From: Cricetomys ansorgei
Lineage: Eukaryota > Chordata > Mammalia > Rodentia > Nesomyidae
Direction of reading: 5' to 3'
Assembly (NCBI GenBank): GCA_026225945.1
Contig: JAMJFZ010002476.1
Span: 804,001-868,000, forward strand
Length of the DNA: 64,000 nt
Shown: in pieces, positions 44,395 through 55,289 of the stretch
Layout of the letters: each line of letters opens with the position of its first letter
How positions within the stretch are numbered: position 1 is the first letter of the stretch
Made by a program: the position numbers and the translations under genes
The notes under the pieces: generated by a model
What the model was told of the DNA's origin: nothing
Seen by the model: only the letters and a program-made list of their open reading frames with translations
Databases searched by the model: none

Positions 44395-44583
44395 TTAAAA
44401 AATATTTTATTGTTTTTTATTTCATGTGCATCGGCGTTTTGCCGATGTCTTTGTGAGGGTATCAGATCCCCTGGAATTGGAGTCACAGACAGTTGTGAGC
44501 TGCCATGTGGATGCTGGGAATCGAACCCGGATCCTCTGGAAGAGCATCTAGTGCTTTTAACCACTGGGCCATCTTTCCAACTA
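44395..44583 (-). repeat. B2/B3 SINE
   Basis: TTTGTGAGGGTATCAGATCC to CTGGGCCATCTTTCCAACT. Confidence 0.92.
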
Positions 44584-44982
44584 CCCCCCCGCCCCTGCAT
44601 TTTTCTTTTAATTTTTAAAGCTCTCTTAGCATTAAAGCGAATGAGGGAGGAGGAGGTGGGAGGTTAACCACCTCCAGATGTGGGCTCAGGTCTTAGTCTC
44701 ACTTAGCCACAAAGCATGCATGCCGGGGTGGCGGCTGCAGAGGGGTGAATAACACCAGCTGCAGGCTTGGATTTATCAACTCTCACGGTAGTATTCAGAC
44801 TATCACTGTAAAAAGACCAAATCCGTGAATTATGGGCATGGAAATATTTTATGTGAAAGGCAAAAAAAGAATTTTTAATAATATCATTCCAGAAAACGTA
44901 TGAAATCTGGGAAAAGAGACCAGTCCAGGGATAAAGGGCATTTAGCACACCAAACAAAGGGTCAGATAAGAACATTCACAGG
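44584..44982. other. Intergenic, nothing recognised
   Basis: No exon-like or repeat motif. Confidence 0.35.
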
Positions 44983-45108
44983 CTGCCGGGCAGTGGGGGC
45001 GCAACACCTTTAATCCCAGCTCTCAGGAGGCAGAGAGGCGGATCTGTGAGTTCCAGGACAGCCAGAGATACAACTGAGAAACCCTGTCTCGAAGAAAAAA
45101 AAAAAAAG
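44983..45108 (+). repeat. B1 SINE
   Basis: CTGCCGGGCAGTGGGGGCG to GAAACCCTGTCTCGAAG with A tail; GCCAGCCTGGTCTACAGAG deleted. Confidence 0.9.
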
Positions 45109-45159
45109 GACATTCACATACCATATCATAGTACAAACTATATAAATGAGTACACTTTC

Positions 45160-45302
45160 TTTGTTCACACATATATGTATATATACACATATACATATGC
45201 ATTCATACATGTGTATATATACATATGTGTATGTATGTGTGTGTGTGTATATATGAAGTGTATTGAAAGTTGCAAGAGAAAATATTAAATCATATATATA
45301 TA

Positions 45303-45342
<40 letters not shown>

Positions 45343-45356
45343 CATATATATATTCA
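45160..45356. repeat. TA/TG-rich microsatellite cluster
   Basis: TATACATA patches plus (TG)n and (TA)n at 45298-45350. Frames through it are low complexity. Confidence 0.9.
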
Positions 45357-45589
45357 GAAGGAACATGGACCAAAGACTATATCACAGTTCCTACAAGTAA
45401 CGTGCATGGGCAGTAATCTTAACAGGGATGTATCAGCAGCAGAGTAACTTTGTTAGGTGCATCAAGACATAAAACTGAGGCAGAGCTGCCTGCCCCCCAC
45501 CCCTCCACCCCTTGTACATTTACTACTCAGGCCAACTCATTCATAGTCCATAGGTCCTGCTCAGGGTGGTAGAAAACCAAGATACATAA

Positions 45590-45725
45590 AAGCCCCTGCT
45601 CTCAAGCCTGATGACCTGAGTTTGATCTCTGACCCACACGGTGCACACAGAGTTGTCCTGTCGCCTCCACACTCAGCCGTGGCTAATGTGTCAAGTAAAC
45701 ACATAAAATGTAACTTAAAAGAAAA
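45590..45725 (+). repeat. B4-like SINE fragment
   Basis: CTGATGACCTGAGTTTGATC and TGTCCTGTCGCCTCCACAC. Confidence 0.6.
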
Positions 45726-45995
45726 ACTTGCCATCCTAATGGTTTATATGAGCCTGTTTATTGGAGATTTATGTCCTGTGTGTTTCTACAGATTAGGCAG
45801 TCTTTGTCTCAAGGGAGAATGGGCAGTTACGTTTCTCAGTCTCCATTCTAGGTTGACAGTCTGATCCTGTCTGCCTCCGAACGTGAGAGGCTCTTTCACT
45901 GTGTAAACTTCTCCCCAGTTCAAACCCTTTAGATAAGGTGTGTTCTCTGAATATCATAATTTCCCCAAATTGGACCACATTAAGACCTCATCTTC

Positions 45996-46160
45996 AGGAC
46001 TGGAGAGATGACGTAGTCTTAAGTGTTTGTTGCTTGTCTACAGGGCAGGAGTATAATTCCGGCACCCATGTCAGTGCATAACTGCCTTAACTTCAGGCTC
46101 AGTGGGCCTGGGGCCCTCTTTTACCCTCCATGGGCATCCACACATATGTAGCATACAGAC
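45996..46160 (+). repeat. B2/B4-like SINE
   Basis: AGGACTGGAGAGATGACGTA head, then GGGGCCCTCTTTTACCCTCC. Confidence 0.65.
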
Positions 46161-46380
46161 ATGCATACATATACATACATACACATACATATAGACACCT
46201 GCATACATAGATGTATATATACATATGCATAGATACACATGTACATGTATATGTTTATATATGCATATGTGTGTGCATATGTATATGTGTATGTAGTACA
46301 CGTACACGTATACATATATGTGTACATTTGTCTGTATATGTATACACATGCATATAGGTGTGTATGTATGTATATACAAT
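46137..46380. repeat. (CATA)n/(TATG)n-rich tract
   Basis: About 240 bp of CATACATA, then TATATGTGTG-type units with partial inverted symmetry. Confidence 0.9.
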
Positions 46381-46784
46381 TTAAAAAGACCCCTAGCATT
46401 ATGCTGAGTCATGGCTTTTCCCTTTCTGAGTGCTAAAGAACATACCTGATGTTTGTCTTTTATCATTTCTACCTCACTCCCTTCTCATTACCAGAGTCTT
46501 CTGTGGAAGGTTCTGGATCTCAGGAAGGGCTCCTTGAATTTATCTAAACTGCTGTTTATTCTTTGTATCCTACTAGGCATTAAGAAATGGCAAAACAACA
46601 CCTTTTCACTTTCCCACTTTGTCTGCCAGGTACTTGCATGCCTTTTCCCGATTATAATCCAATTCCTTCCTTACATGTGCATTTGTGTGTGTGTGTGCAT
46701 TGTGTGTCTGGGGTGGGGGGGCATGTCAGGTGTGTGCTGACCAGAAGATTTCACCTTGAAAGATATTAGTCTCTTCTTTCTTTC
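46381..46784. other. Intergenic, nothing recognised
   Basis: Contains a short (TG)n at 46687-46699; no gene. Confidence 0.35.
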
Positions 46785-46868
46785 TTTCTTTTTTTAAAAT
46801 TAATTTATTTTAATTTCATGTACACTGGTGTTTTGCCTGCATGTATAATCTGTATGAGGGTGTCGCTT
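46785..46868 (-). repeat. B2/B3 SINE fragment
   Basis: TACACTGGTGTTTTGCCTGC and TATGAGGGTGTCG; head missing. Confidence 0.75.
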
Positions 46869-47425
46869 TAGTAGTTCTGATGTCTTATTTTCTTATAGCT
46901 GATTCTTCAACCGCAGCTAACCAGAACCACAGAATCAAAATAACCAATGGCCCCTATAGTCTTTAACCTTCCCTCTGAAACGTCACAAACCAGGCCTCTG
47001 TCATCTGCATTGCCCTCAACATCCCTAGCTCCCAGGCTCCTACAGAACAGCCCACTGAAATCTCAACACTCCATGGCTTTTTTTAGTCCAAAGTTCCAAA
47101 GTCCTTCCACAATTCTCCCCTAAATGCACATTCAGATCTCTCGCGGATACCCCACTATCCCGGTACCGATGTGTCTTAGGGTTACTATTACTGTGATGAA
47201 ACACCAGGACCAAAGGCAACTTGGAGAGGGGTATTTGGCTTATGCTTCCAAATCTGTCTTCTTCATTGAAGGAAGTCAGGACAGGAACTCAAACAGAGCA
47301 GGAACCAGGAGGCAGAAGCTGGGGCAGAAGCCACAGAGGAGTGCTGCTTACTGGCTTGCTGTAGGTTGTTTCTCTCCCTCTGTTCCCACGGGGTCCTGCT
47401 TCCCTTCCTGGCACGTGGCTAGGCT
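46869..47425 (+). mobile_element. URR1-like and adjoining DNA-transposon relic
   Basis: CTAGCTCCCAGGCTCCTACA on the left; then GTTACTATTACTGTGATGAAA, AGGAAGTCAGGACAGGAACT and TGCTGCTTACTGGCTTGCT in URR1 order. Confidence 0.65.
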
Positions 47426-47834
47426 AGTGGTCACTTAGTCTAGGTCCCGGAAAGGAAAGAACAGAACGTGCATCAATGATCCAGCCAGTTCCAGGTCGGG
47501 GACTAAGAATCGATGGAAGGCAAGAATTCCGGAAGAGTGTTGTCAGAGGGACACCTCTCAAGTTTAATGCAAGGGTGGTGGTATTTTTGGGGGTTCAGGC
47601 AGGGGAGGATCTTTTGGTACTCAGGGGTAAAGGCCATTGGTTAAGACAGGTATGCTGGGACACACATATCCCAGGAAACAGGGACTTAGGTAAGCAATTC
47701 TGCGAACCGTAGCCAGCCTTTTTAAGTGGGTGGACTTTTACAGTGTTTAATAGAAAAGACTAATAATATTTGATGTTTCTTACAAGGAGATATAATGTAA
47801 ATACGGTACACATATATGAAATTTAAAGAATAAA
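47426..47834. other. Intergenic, nothing recognised
   Basis: No exon or identified repeat. Confidence 0.35.
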
Positions 47835-48005
47835 ATCTATTTATTGAGGGGGGTATTTGCGCGTGTGTCTCTGTGTGGTACATGTATGGTGGTCAGAGAA
47901 TAATTTGTGGGAGTTATTCCTCCCCGAAAGTCCAGGGGATTTTCAACTCAGGTTGTCAGGCTTGGCAGCGACCACTTTTACCCACTGAGCCACCTTACAG
48001 GCCCA
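47835..48005 (-). repeat. B3-like SINE
   Basis: TGTATGGTGGTCAGAGAATA, AACTCAGGTTGTCAGGCTTG and CACTGAGCCACCTTACAGG. Confidence 0.8.
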
Positions 48006-48225
48006 GGAGACATTTTTAAAAGGTAACTTACCAGGCACAGAGAACTTTGTGACAGCCACCAATGGCTGTGGACAGTAGAAGCTCAGCAGAATAGGGGAGT
48101 TCACAGTGTTTTCTTCCTTTTCCGTGAATTTGTGTTCGTTCGGATATATCTGATGTCTCTTACTTGTCAGGGAATAAGCTATTCATAAATTTTGAAGACG
48201 GAAGCTATCTCCTGGCTTTTTATTG

Positions 48226-48292
48226 TTGTTTGTTTGTTTGTTTGTTTAGCTGGTTGGTTAGTCAGTTGGTAGGTTGGTTGGTTAGTCTGTTG
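48226..48292. repeat. (TTTG)n/(TTGG)n simple repeat
   Basis: Tail of the adjoining antisense B1, expanded to about 65 bp. Confidence 0.85.
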
Positions 48293-48437
48293 TTTTCGAG
48301 ACAGAGTCTCAACTAAGTAGCTCTGGCTGTCCTGGAACTCACTCTATAAACCCTGCTGGCCGTGAACTCACAGACATCCTCCTGCCTCTGCTTTACGGAG
48401 TGCTGGGATTAACATCCTGCGCCACCACTTCCGGAAG
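48293..48437 (-). repeat. B1 SINE just upstream of the KZFP-4 promoter
   Basis: TTCGAGACAGAGTCTCAACT to TGCGCCACCACTTCCGG, about 110 bp before the GC box. Confidence 0.88.
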
Positions 48438-48514
48438 CCTCCTGGCTTTAAACTCAAAAATCTGGATTCGGATTAAGAGCTTTTGCGCTTGGCATCTGGA
48501 ATCTTGAGTTCCAC

Positions 48515-48776
48515 CCTATCAGGGAGGAGACACTTCTGTCACTCAGCTTTTAGGAGGCGGGCACGTGGGTTGCTGGCCAATCACCGAAGTCCCGTCGGTA
48601 GGAACCGCCCACTAACAAATGCTAGTGAAGGCACCCGGGCTCGTGCTTGGCCAGCCGCTTTCAGCGCACATCACCCTCAGGATCTCTTGTGTTCTGTGGG
48701 GAGCTCGTCCCCCAGGATCTGCGGCCCCTCCACAGACTGCAGGAGCCACGGGAGGACGCCGGACGCCATGGACATG
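48515..48776 (+). promoter_or_regulatory. KZFP-4 promoter and first exon ending in start ATG (48774-48776)
   Basis: Same layout as the KZFP-3 promoter: GGAGGCGGG, E-box CACGTG (48562-48567), GGCCAAT (48575-48581), again 13 bp apart. The first exon ends GGACATG with donor GTTGGTG. An upstream in-frame ATG at 48768-48770 would give [11 protein letters not shown], so the protein may start two residues earlier. As in KZFP-2, the donor has T at +3. The downstream 250 bp are CpG-rich. Confidence 0.68.
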
Positions 48777-49223
48777 GTTGGTGCTGATGCGGGTGCAGGA
48801 TGCGGGTGCAGGATGCGGGAGAAGGGCGGAGTCAATCTGCCTCCGCTGGGCCGCGCTGTCCGGGTTCCTCTGGGTGGAGCTCTGCCCGCAGCCCGAGCGG
48901 CGGTCCGGTCCCTCGGACTGGCGATGTTGGGTCTCCACCACCTGGCCGTGTCCGCGGAGGGTCGTCGGGAGAAAGGGGCAGGGGTGCTCGGGGTGTGATG
49001 GCCCCGGGTCCCGAGCGTGTTACGTGAGACCGGTTTGTGGATTTTCACAGGGTCGGGAATTTTTTGAAAAACGAATCAGTTCGCAAGGTTAAGTATGCCC
49101 AACCTGCTTGCACCCAGCCCGTGGTAGTGAGTTCTTATTTAACAGTCTAATCACTAATATTTACTGGCAGATCACACACTAATATTTCACACAATATATA
49201 TACGTTTAGGTCATAGAATGGTT

Positions 49224-49228
<5 letters not shown>

Positions 49229-49266
<38 letters not shown>

Positions 49267-49282
49267 AGAAAGAAAGAAAAGA
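49229..49282. repeat. (AAAG)n microsatellite
   Basis: About 13 AAAG units. Confidence 0.95.
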
Positions 49283-49520
49283 AGTTAAACAAGTTGAAGA
49301 GATCAGAGATCCTGATCTGAAGTTGGGGATGGATACAAGGTCAAGGAAAAGTCTCTAGGGAACCAAGTAAGTCCTAGCAATGCGGGCACAGGGATGCCAG
49401 ATGTTCACAGACTGTTATATTCAATTCGACACGAGCCGAGTGGCTCTGGTAGGAGAAGGTGCACAGGACCCAGAGCCCTGGGACAGAAGTGAGAATTTTA
49501 TTTTTGTTGACTGACTGATT

Positions 49521-49625
49521 GGAAACAGGGTCTTTCTCTGTAGTTCTGGCTGGCCTGGAGTTCTCAGATCTTCCTGACTCTGCCTCTGAGTGAGGTTAAA
49601 GACGTTGGCCACCACTCCCAGTCGA
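49521..49625 (-). repeat. Diverged B1 SINE
   Basis: ACAGGGTCTTTCTCTGTAG to TTGGCCACCACTCCCAG with central deletions. Confidence 0.78.
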
Positions 49626-49897
49626 CGCCAGAATCCTTTATAGAGATGTTTTCCTGGAAGAGTCTCTTGAGGGTGGGTCATGTGACTAACAAGACTAATG
49701 TGTGTGCTTTACTCTGGTGTTCCTTTGTTTATAGTCCCAGGTAGGGGTTACATACGGTGTAGCTGATAAGCTCAGGTGTCTGGTGTTTCTGATATGATTT
49801 ATTATGTTTAATAGTGTCATTGTTGTATAAGGGATTTATCCCTTTGTCCCTCATAATTGCTTGCAGATGGTGATGGTTTACTGTGTAAGCAAGATAT

Positions 49898-50005
49898 ATA
49901 AGGCCCAGGGAGTTAGAAGCGGGTGGAATCTCTTGAGTTTGAGACCAGCCTGATCTATACACCGAGTTGCAAGCCAGTCAGAGCTACAAAGTGATACCTT
50001 GTCTT
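49898..50005 (+). repeat. Partial B1 SINE
   Basis: GAGTTTGAGACCAGCCTGA to CAAAGTGATACCTTGTCTTG. Confidence 0.75.
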
Positions 50006-50009
50006 GAAG

Positions 50010-50088
50010 TGGGAGGGGGAGGAGGAGGAGGAGGAGGAAGAGGAGGCAGAGAAGAAGGAGGAGAAGGAGAAGGAGAAGAAGAAAAGCT
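50010..50088 (+). repeat. (GGA)n/(GAA)n purine tract
   Basis: About 75 bp of GGA then GAAGGA units at the preceding B1 tail. Confidence 0.93.
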
Positions 50089-50151
50089 CAGCCTTCTTTT
50101 CTTGGCATTTATACTAAAAATGGAACAACTCAGGTCAAGCTTTTGGGTTGG

Positions 50152-50362
50152 TACAGCTGGAGAGATGGCTTGGCAGTTAAGAGCACTTACCAACCCGAGT
50201 TTTGTTTACAGCACCCACACAGCAGCCAGCTCACAGTCTATAATTCCAGTTCTGGGGTTCTGACACCCTCTTTTGGTCTACAAAACAGTGCACACACATG
50301 GTGCACGTACATGCAGGCAAAAATACCCATACACATAAAATAAATCTAAAAAAAAAAAAAAA
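50152..50362 (+). repeat. B3 SINE
   Basis: AGCTGGAGAGATGGCTTGGC head, then an A18 tail. Confidence 0.87.
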
Positions 50363-50364
50363 AA

Positions 50365-50572
50365 CAACTAGAAGAGATGGCTCAGAGTTTAAGAGCACTG
50401 GCTGCTCTTCCAGAGGAACTGGGGGTTCAATCCCAGCACCCACATGGCAGCTCACAACCTGTCTGTAACTCCAGTTCCAGGGAGCTAACACCCTCACACG
50501 GACATACATGCAGGCAAAAACACCAAGGTACATAAACTAAAAATAAATAAAAATATTAAAAAATATATAGAA
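50365..50572 (+). repeat. B2/B3 SINE
   Basis: Head AGAAGAGATGGCTCAGAG, body CACCCACATGGCAGCTCAC; head-to-tail with the preceding SINE. Confidence 0.92.
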
Positions 50573-50848
50573 TAGGGAAGAATTTCTTGAATAGCAACTC
50601 CCAGATATCAGGAGAGGTTCTTTCTGAAATTTGAAGAACATGCGTATTTCGGTGATCAGAACACGCAGAATTTGTGAGTGGTGGGCGGAGACCCAGTGTA
50701 CAAAGAGAGGAGAGCGTGGGACTCTGAGGTCCAGCTAGGAGTCCAAGTGTGCTTCTGTTTGAAGAGATAATTCCAATCTACTGTAAGACGTGCTGTGTGA
50801 AGGAATCAGAGCGTGAAAACAGAGTGCGGTGAACAAGACAGGAATTAA

Positions 50849-51160
<312 letters not shown>

Positions 51161-51283
51161 TAGAAACATTAGTGAGTATGTGAGATGAGATCATTGTATA
51201 CTATAAATTTATCTGAAACCTATTAGTAGTATTTCTACTATAATATAACAATTCATTATGTTTTCTCTGGATCTGTATTTTAG

Positions 51284-51344
51284 GAAACATATGGAAACCC
51301 CAAAACACTGAAAATGAGTACCAGGATCCATGGATAAAACTAAG
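51284..51344 (+). CDS. KZFP-4 KRAB-C-type exon
   Basis: A 61-bp exon, acceptor GTATTTTAG and donor AAG|GTAATTTG, phases 1 to 2. It encodes G-NIWKPQNTENEYQDPWIKL-S, closest to the KZFP-2 copy (ENEYQ.P). Intact splice signals argue that the 5' part of this gene is still functional. Confidence 0.9.
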
Positions 51345-51975
51345 GTAATTTGTGCATCAGGAGACACCCATGTTTCTGAAGAGCTATGCTGTGATCAGAC
51401 ATGATAGCAGGAAGTAAAAGATATGTGTACAATCCAGCAACAAACTCAGTTGAGCTCGGGAAGTGTTTGGCAAGACTGCAGACATGTTTAACATCAGCAG
51501 TAAGAGCATTCCAAATATCCCTGCCCTGGAAGCAACTGAAGTATCGTGATGCCAAAAGTAATCCTTCATCATGTTTCACATATACCAATTTCATTCCGTA
51601 CAGTATTCAAATTAAAATAGTTATTTATCTACAAGCTTTTGGTATAAAGGTATATATGAAACAAAAATAATATTTTTTTTTTTTTTTAGGAGAGGGACCA
51701 ATTTTGGAGATCACAAATTCAAAGTGCAGCATAATTTTGGCCATGAGAACGTAACAGAATTGTGCATACTATAGCATATTAAATTTGTAGTGAGTGTGAC
51801 AGAGACGCTTCTGTCTGACACGGAGGTAATATAACACAACACTCATGAGTACCACTGTTTTTATTGTAGCTCAAAGCAAGTTGCAGACCATTCGGTGAAA
51901 ACATGTCCAAAGGTTTTCACAGCACATGGAACCAACATTTCTACTAGTAAATCATGAATAAGGAGGATCTTTCGT

Positions 51976-51976
<1 letters not shown>
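51345..51976 (+). other. KZFP-4 last intron, left part
   Basis: No exon. It aligns with KZFP-2 14170-14950 (for example ACAAGCTTTTGGTATAAAGG against ACAACCTTGGGTCTTAGGCG, and the AGTAAATCATGAATAA region). Confidence 0.5.
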
Positions 51977-52007
<31 letters not shown>

Positions 52008-52143
52008 AGACAGGGTTTCTCTGTGTAACCCTGGCCGTCCTGGAACTCACTCTGGAGACCAGGCTGGCCTCGAACTCACAGCGATCCACCTGCCTCTGCC
52101 TCTCTAGCGCTGGGACTCAAGGCGTGCGCCACCGCCTCCCAGC
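51977..52143 (-). repeat. B1 SINE with T29 tail, about 40 bp upstream of the KZFP-4 finger-exon acceptor
   Basis: Long T run, then GAGACAGGGTTTCTCTGTG to CGCCACCGCCTCCCAGC. The antisense T-run followed by AG resembles a cryptic acceptor. Confidence 0.95.
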
Positions 52144-52184
52144 TGGTAAGGAAAACCTTCGTGATGCACTTTGCTTTCTTGCAG

Positions 52185-53160
52185 CAATCGACTGGTGGAG
52201 AGACTCTGCAAGTGGAGGAAAGGTTCTCAGCATGCAGAAATCTTCGACTTCTCTGCAGAGGGCATCAGAAATCAGAAGCCTTATCCACGAGGACCTAGCT
52301 GTGAAAGTGATGGGTGTGCACAAGCAGCTTTTGGGAGCCTTTTATCTCAAAGTGTGCACCTTAAGCCTAAGCCTAATCCAGGGCACAGATCCTACGAAGA
52401 TATTAAATATGGAAAGAGACTGTATAAAAATAAGCAGTGCCGTGAAGACGTCAGATTTGGTGAGAATTATACAAGGACTTCCACGGAGGAAAAATGTCAG
52501 CAGTGTGGGGGAGTTTTCAGTTCTTTTCAAAAGCATGAACGATGTCCCTGCGCCAAGAAACCCCATGTGTGTAAGCAGTGTGGGAAAGCCTTCACTCGCT
52601 CCAATAACCTACATAGACACGAGAGAATCCACGTGGGCAAGAAGCCTTACGGGTGTCAACAGTGCGGGAAAGCCTTCCTTTGGTACTATTCCTTTCAACG
52701 GCATGAAAGGATCCACACCGGAGAGAAACCCTACGTGTGTAAACGATGTGGAAAGGCCTTCTCTGATTACACCTCACATCTCGTGCACGAGAAGATCCAC
52801 AGTGGGGAAAAGCCCTTCAGGTGTGAGCACTGCGGGAAAGCCTTCTTCTTAGCCTACCAGCTGCAGAACCACCAAGTGATGCACAGCGGCATGAATCCCT
52901 ACGCGTGTAAGCAGTGCGGGAAAGGCTTCACTTGCTCCAGTTCCCTAAGAACACACGGGAGAATCCACACCGGCGAGAAGCCCTTCGTGTGTAAGCAGTG
53001 TGGGAAGACCTTCAACCGTTCCTTTTCTCTGCTGAGACACCAAGTCGTTCACGCCGAAGACAAACCCTACGTGTGCCCACAGTGTGGGAAAGGTTTCACG
53101 GCGTATAGCCCACATTGCTTCCATGAAAGGATATGGAGTGAAGAAGAACCCTGCAAATGA
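52185..53160 (+). CDS. KZFP-4 zinc-finger exon, shortened array (6 intact plus 2 degenerate fingers)
   Basis: The exon starts after TTTCTTGCAG (SNRLVERLCKWRKGSQHAEIFDF) and stops at TGA, 53158-53160. Spliced coding length is 1167 nt, 388 aa, in frame. Finger 1 is broken (CQQCGGVFSSFQKHERC: three residues short, last His is Cys). Fingers 2-7 are complete, with contact residues RNNR, WYSR, DTSV, LYQN, CSST and RFSR. Finger 4 has His at the helix core Leu position. Finger 8 has lost its last zinc ligand (HERIW) and runs into the stop. Finger 3 has the same contacts as KZFP-3 finger 13. Recognisable but decayed fingers continue after the stop. It may be a working short KZFP or a pseudogene in progress. 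Confidence 0.9.
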
Positions 53161-54005
53161 AGCTCTGTGGGGAAGCCTCCGTTACTGCTGCTTACCATGA
53201 AGTGTGCAGACAAATACACACTGATTAGACGTGAAAGAATTCATACTGGAGAGAAACCTTATGTAAGCAAAAAAAAAAAAAAAAACCCTTGGGAAAGCCT
53301 TCCACTCATTATAGTTCACACCACCTCCGTGAAATGATACCCGTGGAGAAGGACCCTGAAATGCGAACATTGCAGGTGGGAAGGCTTTGGTTTGTTCTGG
53401 TACCTTGTGAAAACACGAGAGGATTCCCGGGGGAGAGAAGCCCGCTGCACTTGCACTGGGTTGGGGGGAAGCTTTCAGTTCTGCCAGGGCTTTTTGGAAA
53501 CGTGGGGGGTGAAGTCTTGCTAGTTGTAGTTGCCTCTGATACCAGAAATGGTGCATGGTGGAGAGAAACCTTCCATGTGCAAACGGTGCGGGAAAGCCTT
53601 TGGGTGTTTTGGTCATCTGTTTCTTTGGTTTCTGTTTGTCTGTTTTTGGCTTTTTTTGTGGGGTACGGTTGTTTTTCGAGACAGGGTTTCTCTGTCGTAA
53701 CTCTGGCTGTCCTGGAACTCACCCTGGAGACCAGGCTGGCCTCGGACTCACAGAGATCCGCCGCCTCTGCCTCCCGAGTGCTGGGATTAAAGTCGTGTGC
53801 CAACACCACCTGTGTTTTAGTAATCTGAAGGTGCAGGAAAAACTCACACTGGGAAGAAACTTTAGATATATTAGCAATATGGAGAAACATGTACTCCTAG
53901 TTCATGAAAAGGAAGAAAATAGTTCCCAGTGTACTGAATATGGGAAATCTTCAGTCATGGTAGACGTGGAAGAATGCACTGAGAAGTGCTCTGAAGGCTT
54001 CATCC
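53161..54005 (+). pseudogene. Decayed zinc-finger tail of KZFP-4, split by a B1
   Basis: Pieces of at least five fingers are readable in different frames: MKLCGEASVTAAYHEV (53157-53205), RERIHTGEKPYVS (53229-53267), GKAFHSL (about 53291), CEHCRWEGFG (53357-53390), and MVHGGEKPSMCKRCGKAFG (53548-53610). The last is interrupted by a minus-strand B1, after which its 3' half resumes as FSNLKVQEK...HTG-like sequence (53817-53860) and CTEYGKSS. Frameshifts, stops and an 18-base A run show loss of coding function. Confidence 0.75.
53675..53814 (-). repeat. B1 SINE inside decayed KZFP-4 finger
   Basis: TCGAGACAGGGTTTCTCTGT to GCCAACACCACCTG. Confidence 0.93.
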
Positions 54006-54044
54006 TTTACTCGTAAGACTGTACAATTTGCCTTTTTTGTTTTT

Positions 54045-54700
54045 TTAAAGCTTTTTGAGGCTATTGTAAATGATTTTTTCCATGATTTTTTTTCTCACTT
54101 CCGTGATTGATATATAAATATTGAGTTTTCTGCCAACTGTTTGTTTTACCACTTTGCTAAAAGTGTTGGTCAGATCTAAGAGCTTTCTGCTGGGGCCGTT
54201 CAGGGACTTCCTCTGAGGACAGGATCTTATTGTGTGTGAATTGGGGTGATTTATGTTCATTTAGTTCCGAGTTTTATATTTTTATTTATTTAGTTGTTTG
54301 CAGCGTTTAATGTTGAAAGTAGGGCCTTGTGTGTGTGCCAGGCAGACCCAGTTGTGGCTGAACCATATCTTCATTCCTGCACCCACTCATTTTCCTCAGG
54401 GAGTGTGGAAGAGATTATTGAGTAGGAATAGAGAGAATCAGCACCTTTTTTCATATTTCTGTTTGTTGGGAAAATGCTTTGTCATTTCTTCATCTATCAG
54501 TGTGGTCATGTGGTTTCAGCCCTTGGGAGTGTTTGCTGCCTCGTGCTGATTTATGTCTATTGAATCATTCTTTACTCATGGAATGGAAACAACTTTATTA
54601 TAACATGTGGTGGTCTTTGTAGTAGTCTGAGACGGTTTAGTAGTATTTTATGAAGCGTAGTTCTGATCTTGTGATCACAGAATTTGGCAGGTAGTGTTCA
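54045..54700 (-). mobile_element. Antisense LINE-1 ORF2-region remnant
   Basis: TTTGAGGCTATTGTAAATGA and TTACCACTTTGCTAAAAGTG are antisense L1 landmarks; the 54400-54690 part continues them with low similarity. CpG-poor. Confidence 0.6.
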
Positions 54701-54734
54701 AAGGACTCCCTGCTCACCTTCTGGATTTCACTGC

Positions 54735-54850
54735 TGTGTGTTACAATGTTATAATACTGTTACAATGTTACAATGTTATAATAATGTTACAATGTTATAA
54801 TAATGTTACAATATTATAATAATGTTACAATGTTATAATGTTATAATGAC
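54735..54850. repeat. Minisatellite, ~19-bp unit (GTTACAATGTTATAATAAT)
   Basis: About five to six imperfect copies of GTTACAATGTTATAATAAT in ~115 bp. Confidence 0.92.
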
Positions 54851-54910
54851 CCACCTTTTTTTTTTAATCTCTGATTTTATTGATCTGAAAAAAAGAAAGG
54901 AAAATACTTG

Positions 54911-54916
54911 AATAAA
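54911..54916 (+). promoter_or_regulatory. Possible KZFP-4 polyadenylation signal (AATAAA)
   Basis: An AATAAA lies 1.75 kb after the stop, beyond a LINE-1 fragment. No paralogous support; only a candidate. Confidence 0.2.
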
Positions 54917-54930
54917 AACTTGTAAATATA

Positions 54931-55063
54931 AAGGTGGTGGTACACGCCTTTAATCCCAGCACCTGAGAGGCAGAGGCAGGAGGATCTCTGTGAGTTCAAG
55001 GCCAGCCTGGTCTACAGAATGAGTTATGACAGAGAAACTCTGTCTCAAAAAAAAAAAAAAAAA
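54931..55063 (+). repeat. B1 SINE
   Basis: ACACGCCTTTAATCCCAGCA to GAGAAACTCTGTCTC plus A17; short internal deletion. Confidence 0.9.
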
Positions 55064-55289
55064 GTAAAAGAAAAAAATGTAAATATAAATAAGCTGTACC
55101 CAGCGGTGGCTCAGTAAATGTGGTCCGATGCTGTCCTTGTGTTTACACTTCAGGGACCTCGATCCCGGTACTGGAGGCTGAGGCGGTCGAAGCTCTGGAT
55201 ACATTTTATTTCTGCCACGCCCCTGAAAATGTTCAGGTTTGAAATTGAAGTGGTATATTGTCCTTTTTCTTTTTTTTTTAATTGTTTTT

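Noticed and set aside
45010..46466. Tyr/Ile/His-rich open frames
   Set aside because: Come from TA/TG and CATA microsatellites and adjoining B1/B4 SINEs.
51974..52852. 292-codon open frame across the B1 and the start of the KZFP-4 finger exon
   Set aside because: It begins in the poly-T/B1 and is out of frame with the real fingers; the spliced frame from 52185 has all Cys/His ligands.
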